Assembly: GCA_007692425.1 (NCBI GenBank)
Contig: RECG01000012.1
Location: forward strand, 1 to 36,830
Reading direction: 5' to 3'
Length of the DNA: 36,830 nt
Origin: Acholeplasmataceae bacterium
Lineage (GTDB): Bacteria > Bacillota_I > Bacilli_A > Acholeplasmatales > Acholeplasmataceae
The translations under genes and the position numbers were made by a program. The notes below the pieces were generated by a model that ran no database searches, was not told the origin of the DNA, and worked only from the letters and a program-made list of their open reading frames with translations. This document shows positions 32,766-36,830 of the stretch, piece after piece. Numbering within the stretch: the stretch's first letter is position 1; each line of letters starts with the position of its first letter.

Positions 32766-33101
32766 TTCGACAATCTCCTTGAGGAACTCCTCCATCGACC
32801 CGTCATCGAAGACATCGGCACGGGCGAACATGAACACCTTCTCCTTGATGTGGACAATCTCGCCCTTGATGGCGTAGACGACACCGGAGAGGAAGGCGAC
32901 CACCTTGTTGGCCTGGTCGATGTTGAGCGGTTCGAAGTTGAGAATGAGCGGATGTCCGTCCATCATCTGGTCAGCCAGCCCGGTCAGGGTGGCATCGTCG
33001 TCGGAGACGAGCTTGTCATAGACAATTTGATCCGACATCGTGGCCTGTTCGGGTGAAACTTTGCCTTTTTTCTTCTGTTTACCTTTGTTGAAAAGCCCCA
33101 T
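32763..33101 (-). CDS. sepF: Cell division protein SepF
   Basis: 112 residues, short beside Bacillus SepF (about 150) because the N-terminal linker is reduced. It begins MGLFNKGKQKKKGK, a short amphipathic/basic membrane-targeting start, and continues with the conserved SepF core (LADQMMDGHPLILNFEPLNIDQANKVVAFLSGVVYAIKGEIVHIKEKVFMFA). It polymerises and links FtsZ to the membrane. ATG 33101 has AGGAGG six bases upstream; a longer reading would run into yggS. It overlaps the end of yggS by 23 bases and sits three genes from ftsZ. Confidence 0.95.
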   Translation of the reverse strand: MGLFNKGKQKKKGKVSPEQATMSDQIVYDKLVSDDDATLTGLADQMMDGHPLILNFEPLNIDQANKVVAFLSGVVYAIKGEIVHIKEKVFMFARADVFDDGSMEEFLKEIVE

Positions 33102-33705
33102 GTGGTTCCTCCTGGTCAAGCATCTCAAGGAATTTACGGCCGATCCTGAGATGGGTCGCCCCATGGCGGATGGCCAGTTCGTAATCATCGGTCATGCCCA
33201 TCGATAAAACGTCAAGTTGATGGCGGGCCGCATGGGCGGCCAGACCCTTGAACGCGGTTTCGGTCACGACATCGTCGTGTTCCTTGCCCATGGTCATCAG
33301 ACCGATTATCTTTATTTTATCATATTTTTGCATGTCAACGATAAAATCAGCCAAATTGGCCGGAAAAACACCACTTTTTTGCGGTTCATCGGTCATGTTG
33401 ACCTGGATGAGGCAGTTGACGGGGCGTTCGGCGTGTTTTTGAATCTCTTTGGCGAGCTTGGCGCGGTCCAGGGTATGCAAAAGATCGATGCGGTTGATGA
33501 TGTCCTTGACCTTGTTGGACTGCAGATGACCGATGAAATGCCAGGTGATGTCCAGACCGGCCAGACTTTCCTGCTTGGCGATCAGTTCCTGGGCCCGGTT
33601 CTCACCGAAATGGCGGACGCCTTGTTGATGAAGTTGTCGGATCTGGTCAACCGTGAAATATTTGGAGGCACAGATCGTGACGGGAGGTTGTTTGATCATG
33701 TTCAT
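33079..33705 (-). CDS. yggS: YggS/YlmE-family pyridoxal phosphate-binding protein
   Basis: 208 residues, about 20 shorter than most members at the N-terminus: the usual first helix before the PLP lysine is missing. The PLP lysine is in TICASKYF (about K14). FGENRAQELIAKQ, WHFIGHLQSNKVKDI, LIQVNMTDEPQKSG, GLMTMG and the phosphate-binding LSMGMTDDYELAIRHGATHLRIGRKF are all present. It buffers PLP and affects vitamin B6 and amino acid balance. The ATG overlaps the ychF stop (ATGA) without a visible ribosome site. Its place beside sepF corresponds to ylmE of the Gram-positive division locus. Confidence 0.93.
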   Translation of the reverse strand: MNMIKQPPVTICASKYFTVDQIRQLHQQGVRHFGENRAQELIAKQESLAGLDITWHFIGHLQSNKVKDIINRIDLLHTLDRAKLAKEIQKHAERPVNCLIQVNMTDEPQKSGVFPANLADFIVDMQKYDKIKIIGLMTMGKEHDDVVTETAFKGLAAHAARHQLDVLSMGMTDDYELAIRHGATHLRIGRKFLEMLDQEEPHGAFQQR

Positions 33706-34799
33706 ACGTTAAATTTGAAAAAGATGATGTCGCCGTCTTTGACCGGGTAATCCCGGCCTTCGAGACGGACGCGGCCGTTTTCCTTGGCGACTTGGGCCGA
33801 GCCGTAATGGACAAGGTCGTCAAACGCGAGCACTTCCGCCTTGATGAAACCCTTTTCGAAATCGGAATGGATCAGTCCGGCGCAGGCTTGCGCCCGCATG
33901 CCGTCCTTGAACGTCCAAGCCCGCACCTCCGGCGCCTTGGTCGTGAAAAAGGTCTTCAGGCCGAGCAAGGCGTAACTTAGCTCAATCAAGCGGTCAAGAC
34001 CGGACTGTTCAAGACCATAGGCTTCAAGATACTGTTGTTGTTCGTCCAGATCAAGCTGGGCGATTTCGTGTTCGACCTTGGCCGAGATGAAGAGCAGGTC
34101 CGTCTGGACCTCTTCCGCCTTTTTGAGCAAGGTTTGGCAATGCGGATTTTGGCATGGATCATCAAGCACTTCCTCGCCGATGTTGGCGACCCAGATCATC
34201 GGTTTGATGGAAAGCAGGTTGAAACTTTTCAGTTGCCTGTCTTCGTTTTCATCCAGGTCAAGTGTCCGTAAGTCCCCCCCGGCATTGATTTCCGCCCTGA
34301 GGCGTTCAAGTAACGCTTTTTCGGCCAACGCCTCCTTGTCATGCACCTTAAGCTTTCGATACAGTTTTTCCTGTCGTCGGTCCAAGACATCGAGATCGGC
34401 CAGCAGCAGTTCGATCCGGACGGTTTCCAGATCGCGCAAGGGATCGATATGCTGGTCGACATGGGAAACCTCTTCGTCTTCGAAACAACGGACGACATGG
34501 CAGATGGCATCCACCTCGCGGATGTGCGCGAGAAACTGGTTGCCGAGGCCTTCGCCTTTGGAAGCACCGCGGACCAGTCCGGCGATATCGATGAACTGGA
34601 AGGCCGTCGGTGTCAGCCGGTCGCGTTGATAAATCCGGTCGAGGACCACCAGTCTCGGATCCTTGACCAGGACGGTGCCGACGTTCGGATCGATGGTCGA
34701 AAAGGGATAATTGGTGGCGACCACCGAAGCCTTGGTCAAGGCGTTGAAGAGCGTCGACTTGCCGACATTGGGCAAACCGATGATACCGGCTTTGAGCAT
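33702..34799 (-). CDS. ychF: Redox-regulated ATPase YchF (Obg-like)
   Basis: 365 residues, standard. P-loop GLPNVGKST (8-16), switch II FIDIAGLVRGASKGEGLGNQFL and a C-terminal TGS domain (RAWTFKDGMRAQACAGLIHSDFEKGFIKAEV) define the Ola1/YchF family, which binds ATP and ribosomes and is linked to translation and oxidative stress. ATG 34799 is chosen because AAGGAA is nine bases upstream; a GTG at 34808 touches it. It lies between ftsZ and yggS, which is not its usual place. A hairpin terminator sits only about 20 bases upstream. Confidence 0.96.
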   Translation of the reverse strand: MLKAGIIGLPNVGKSTLFNALTKASVVATNYPFSTIDPNVGTVLVKDPRLVVLDRIYQRDRLTPTAFQFIDIAGLVRGASKGEGLGNQFLAHIREVDAICHVVRCFEDEEVSHVDQHIDPLRDLETVRIELLLADLDVLDRRQEKLYRKLKVHDKEALAEKALLERLRAEINAGGDLRTLDLDENEDRQLKSFNLLSIKPMIWVANIGEEVLDDPCQNPHCQTLLKKAEEVQTDLLFISAKVEHEIAQLDLDEQQQYLEAYGLEQSGLDRLIELSYALLGLKTFFTTKAPEVRAWTFKDGMRAQACAGLIHSDFEKGFIKAEVLAFDDLVHYGSAQVAKENGRVRLEGRDYPVKDGDIIFFKFNV

Positions 34800-34819
34800 G
34801 GGACGCACTTCCTTTCATG

Positions 34820-34841
34820 AAAAAAGGCTTTCGCCTTTTTA
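34820..34841 (-). terminator. Terminator or attenuator after ftsZ
   Basis: AAAAAGGC-GAAA-GCCTTTTT on the minus strand overlaps the TAA of ftsZ. Only about 20 bases separate it from ychF, leaving no room for a promoter after it. Confidence 0.82.
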
Positions 34842-35978
34842 TAATTTGCCTTTTTTGACAAGCCAGGAGGGCAGATTACGCTTATTGCCTTCCCTGGGGC
34901 CTTCTTCTTCATCGTCTGCGGGCAGTTTGGTTTCAAGACCGTGCTTGGTCATGCGCAGTTGTTCTTCGCTGGTCTTGTTGAAAATCTCGGTGGCCAGGTT
35001 TTCAATCGTGGTATCCTTGGCTTTGAGTTCGTAACCGGTGGCGATGACGGTCACGATCATCTCATCATCGAGATCCTGATTGACGGTCGTGCCATAGATG
35101 ATGTTGAGATCACGGTCGGTCGCGTTGCGGATTTCCGAAAGCGCCTGCTCGGTTTCGAACAAGGTGATGTTGGTGCCGGATGTGATGTTGACAATCGCAT
35201 CCGTCGCACCGTCGATGGAGACTTCCAACAACTTCGAGTGGATGGCCTTGCGGGCCGCATCGATGGCCCGGTCTTCGCCTGCGGCGATGCCGATGCCCAT
35301 CAGGGCGGTACCTTTGTTTTCCATGACGGTCTTGACGTCGGCGAAATCGACGTTGATCAGACCGGGGATGGCGATGATTTCAGCGATGCCTTGGACACCT
35401 TGGCGAAGCACGTTGTCCGATTCACGGAACGCATCGAGTAGCTGGGTGGTCGGTCCGGAGATGGCCAAAAGGCGTTCATTCGGGATGACGATGAGCGTAT
35501 CGACGTGCGGTTTGAGTTCTTCAAGTCCGTAGACGGCGGCCTGCATGCGGGCCGGTCCTTCGAAGGCGAACGGTTTGGTGACGATCCCAATCGTCAGACA
35601 ACCAAGTTCCTTGGCTTTCCTGGCGATGATCGGGGCGGCCCCGCTACCGGTGCCTCCGCCCATGCCGGCGGTGATGAAGACCATGTCCGCGTCCTGAAGG
35701 ACTTCGGCGATTTCTTCAATTGATTCTTCAGCGGCTTTTTGGCCGATGTCGGCCTTGGCGCCTGCGCCCAAGCCACGGGTCAGGTACTTGCCGAGCTGGA
35801 CCCTGGTGTCGGCCTTGGAAACCTTGAGAACTTGCGCATCGGTGTTCATGGCGACAAAAGAGACGCCCTTGACGTCGTTTTCAATCATGCGGTTGATGGC
35901 GTTGCCGCCTCCTCCGCCGACACCGATGACCTTGATGACAGGTTTCTGGTTGAAATGTTCGGATTCGCCGAATACCAT
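34839..35978 (-). CDS. ftsZ: Cell division protein FtsZ
   Basis: 379 residues, typical. The tubulin-like GTPase forms the Z ring. [11 protein letters not shown] (about 21-31), the tubulin signature GGGTGSG (107-113), the T7 loop with [11 protein letters not shown] and the conserved C-terminal peptide NLPSWLVKK, which binds SepF/FtsA, are all intact. The linker between core and tail is short. ATG 35978 has GAGGAGGAG upstream; a longer reading crosses the promoter. The nearby sepF supplies the membrane anchor; ftsA is not in the window. Confidence 0.97.
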   Translation of the reverse strand: MVFGESEHFNQKPVIKVIGVGGGGGNAINRMIENDVKGVSFVAMNTDAQVLKVSKADTRVQLGKYLTRGLGAGAKADIGQKAAEESIEEIAEVLQDADMVFITAGMGGGTGSGAAPIIARKAKELGCLTIGIVTKPFAFEGPARMQAAVYGLEELKPHVDTLIVIPNERLLAISGPTTQLLDAFRESDNVLRQGVQGIAEIIAIPGLINVDFADVKTVMENKGTALMGIGIAAGEDRAIDAARKAIHSKLLEVSIDGATDAIVNITSGTNITLFETEQALSEIRNATDRDLNIIYGTTVNQDLDDEMIVTVIATGYELKAKDTTIENLATEIFNKTSEEQLRMTKHGLETKLPADDEEEGPREGNKRNLPSWLVKKGKL

Positions 35979-36006
35979 GGTATCTCCTCCTCGGGCTGCT
36001 ATCTCT

Positions 36007-36035
36007 ATTTTACACGATAACGCCATGAATGCCAA
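36007..36035 (-). promoter_or_regulatory. Promoter of ftsZ
   Basis: TTGGCA (36035-36030), a 17-base spacer and TAAAAT (36012-36007) on the minus strand. It lies within the 60-base gap between tgt and ftsZ. Confidence 0.7.
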
Positions 36036-36040
36036 TATCT

Positions 36041-36830
36041 TTATTTGGATTTGAAATAATTCGTTGTTTTCATCAATTCATCACGATAATCAAGAAGCCT
36101 GTTTTCCTTGATGGCCTGCCGGATGTTTCTCATCAAATGTTTGAGATAAGCCAGATTCTGATAAGTGACAATGCGCATGCCATAAAGTTCATCTGCCTTG
36201 AACAAATGGCGGACGTATGAACGGGTGTAGCGTGAGGCGAAGGTGTCGAGTCCGACGTCCAACGGCTGCATGTCATCTTCATACTGCCGGTTTTTGATGA
36301 CAACCTTGCCGGTGGTTGTCAGTGCGGTGCCATGACGGGCGATACGGGTCGGCAACACACAGTCGAACATGTCCATGCCGTTGATGACGTTTTCGATGAG
36401 ATCATCAGGTGCACCGACACCCATCAGGTAACGGGGCTGGTCTTTGGGTAATAACGGATTTAGGAAACGGGTGATGCGATACATCTCTTGTTTGGTTTCG
36501 CCGACCGACAGACCGCCGATGGCATAACCGGGAAAACCGATTTCGATGGTCTTTTCGGCGGAATAGGCTCGCAGATCTTCGTTGATGCCGCCCTGGATGA
36601 TGCCGAACAAGGCTTGGTCGGTCGAAAGCGTGTCTTTTCCGCGTCTGGCCCAGCGCAAGGTTCGTTCGACGCTGGCTTTCATGTAAGCATCGTCTTCATA
36701 CGGCGGCGGACATTCATCAAAACTCATGATGATGTCGGCGCCGAGCTGTTCCTGGATGTTAATGGCGTCCTCCGGTGATAAAAACAAGGGAGCGCCGTTC
36801 TTGTGATGACGGAAATGAACCCCTTCCTCG
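36041..36830 (-). CDS. tgt: tRNA-guanine transglycosylase (partial, 5' end outside window) lacking the zinc-binding cysteines
   Basis: About 263 C-terminal codons are present. The enzyme exchanges G34 for preQ1 in tRNAs with GUN anticodons. The catalytic-site Asp in MSFDECPPP, the substrate-binding GGLSVGE, MGVG and the nucleophile Asp in [15 protein letters not shown] are present. The usual zinc site CxCxxC followed by YTR.Y.RHL is replaced: here the corresponding stretch is [20 protein letters not shown], with no cysteine. The frame is open and the flanks match, so this is not a frameshift. Zinc binding is probably lost; activity is uncertain. Confidence 0.93.
   Translation of the reverse strand, partial: EEGVHFRHHKNGAPLFLSPEDAINIQEQLGADIIMSFDECPPPYEDDAYMKASVERTLRWARRGKDTLSTDQALFGIIQGGINEDLRAYSAEKTIEIGFPGYAIGGLSVGETKQEMYRITRFLNPLLPKDQPRYLMGVGAPDDLIENVINGMDMFDCVLPTRIARHGTALTTTGKVVIKNRQYEDDMQPLDVGLDTFASRYTRSYVRHLFKADELYGMRIVTYQNLAYLKHLMRNIRQAIKENRLLDYRDELMKTTNYFKSK

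Noticed and set aside
36180-36290. Missing Tgt cysteines as a compensated frameshift
   Set aside because: Translation of the segment in the other two frames does not restore a CxCxxC pattern that I could see, and the conserved residues flank it closely on both sides in one frame.
1-36830. tRNA, rRNA, CRISPR arrays, insertion sequences, prophage or attachment sites
   Set aside because: None was recognised on either strand; genes are densely packed and of housekeeping type, with no terminal inverted repeats or transposase-like frames.

Overview
The window is about 36.8 kb of compact bacterial chromosome with roughly balanced base composition. It uses the standard genetic code, since many genes end in TGA. 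The gene set is of the low-GC Gram-positive (Bacillota) type: RNase J, RecU, ThiT behind a TPP riboswitch, PepV, a PadR/DUF1700/DUF4097 envelope module, the YmfF/YmfH M16 pair, SepF with FtsZ, and IleS behind a T-box. Promoters read as sigma-A sites with 16-18 base spacers, and start codons follow strong AGGAGG-like sites. The division locus is thinned out and several proteins are short, so I infer a streamlined Bacilli-related or Mollicutes-adjacent lineage (Acholeplasma/Izemoplasma-like or an uncultured Bacilli order). I cannot fix the taxon.

Region 1 (1-7.2 kb) is a carbohydrate uptake locus on the minus strand. It has a very large membrane-anchored solute-binding protein and two ABC permeases (the second cut by the window edge). 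Upstream lies a lipoprotein with Ig-like domains. Each of the two transcription units has a readable promoter with a palindrome placed like an operator. A small plus-strand lipoprotein follows.

Region 2 (7.2-13.2 kb) holds a DUF4127 protein divergent from nagA, then RNase J divergent from recU with overlapping -35 boxes, then thiT under a TPP riboswitch.

Region 3 (13.2-15.7 kb) is a plus-strand membrane cluster: a short SPFH protein, an unrecognised 128-residue protein, an NfeD-like protein and a full SPFH/slipin protein.

Region 4 (15.7-21.2 kb) carries pyrimidine-nucleoside phosphorylase, a phosphoglycerate-mutase-like phosphatase, and a tight pepV-thyA-folA-plsC operon.

Region 5 (21.2-23.6 kb) is padR-DUF1700-DUF4097 and a short single-strand DNA-binding protein.

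Region 6 (23.7-36.8 kb) is a long minus-strand run, mostly overlapping: tgt, ftsZ, ychF, yggS, sepF, T-box-ileS, surE, an unknown protein, a YczE-like membrane protein, deoC, deoD, ymfF, ymfH. The ftsZ-yggS-sepF-ileS order is a reduced form of the Gram-positive ftsZ-ylmDEFGH-divIVA-ileS locus, with ychF inserted.

Deoxynucleoside salvage (deoA, deoC, deoD) and dTMP synthesis (thyA, folA) are encoded in nearby units. I see no mobile element, CRISPR array, rRNA or tRNA. No intergenic stretch exceeds 300 bases. The least expected signals are a Tgt lacking its zinc-binding cysteines, a RecU with a Glu-to-Asp change at a catalytic position, and the SPFH/unknown/NfeD/SPFH cluster.
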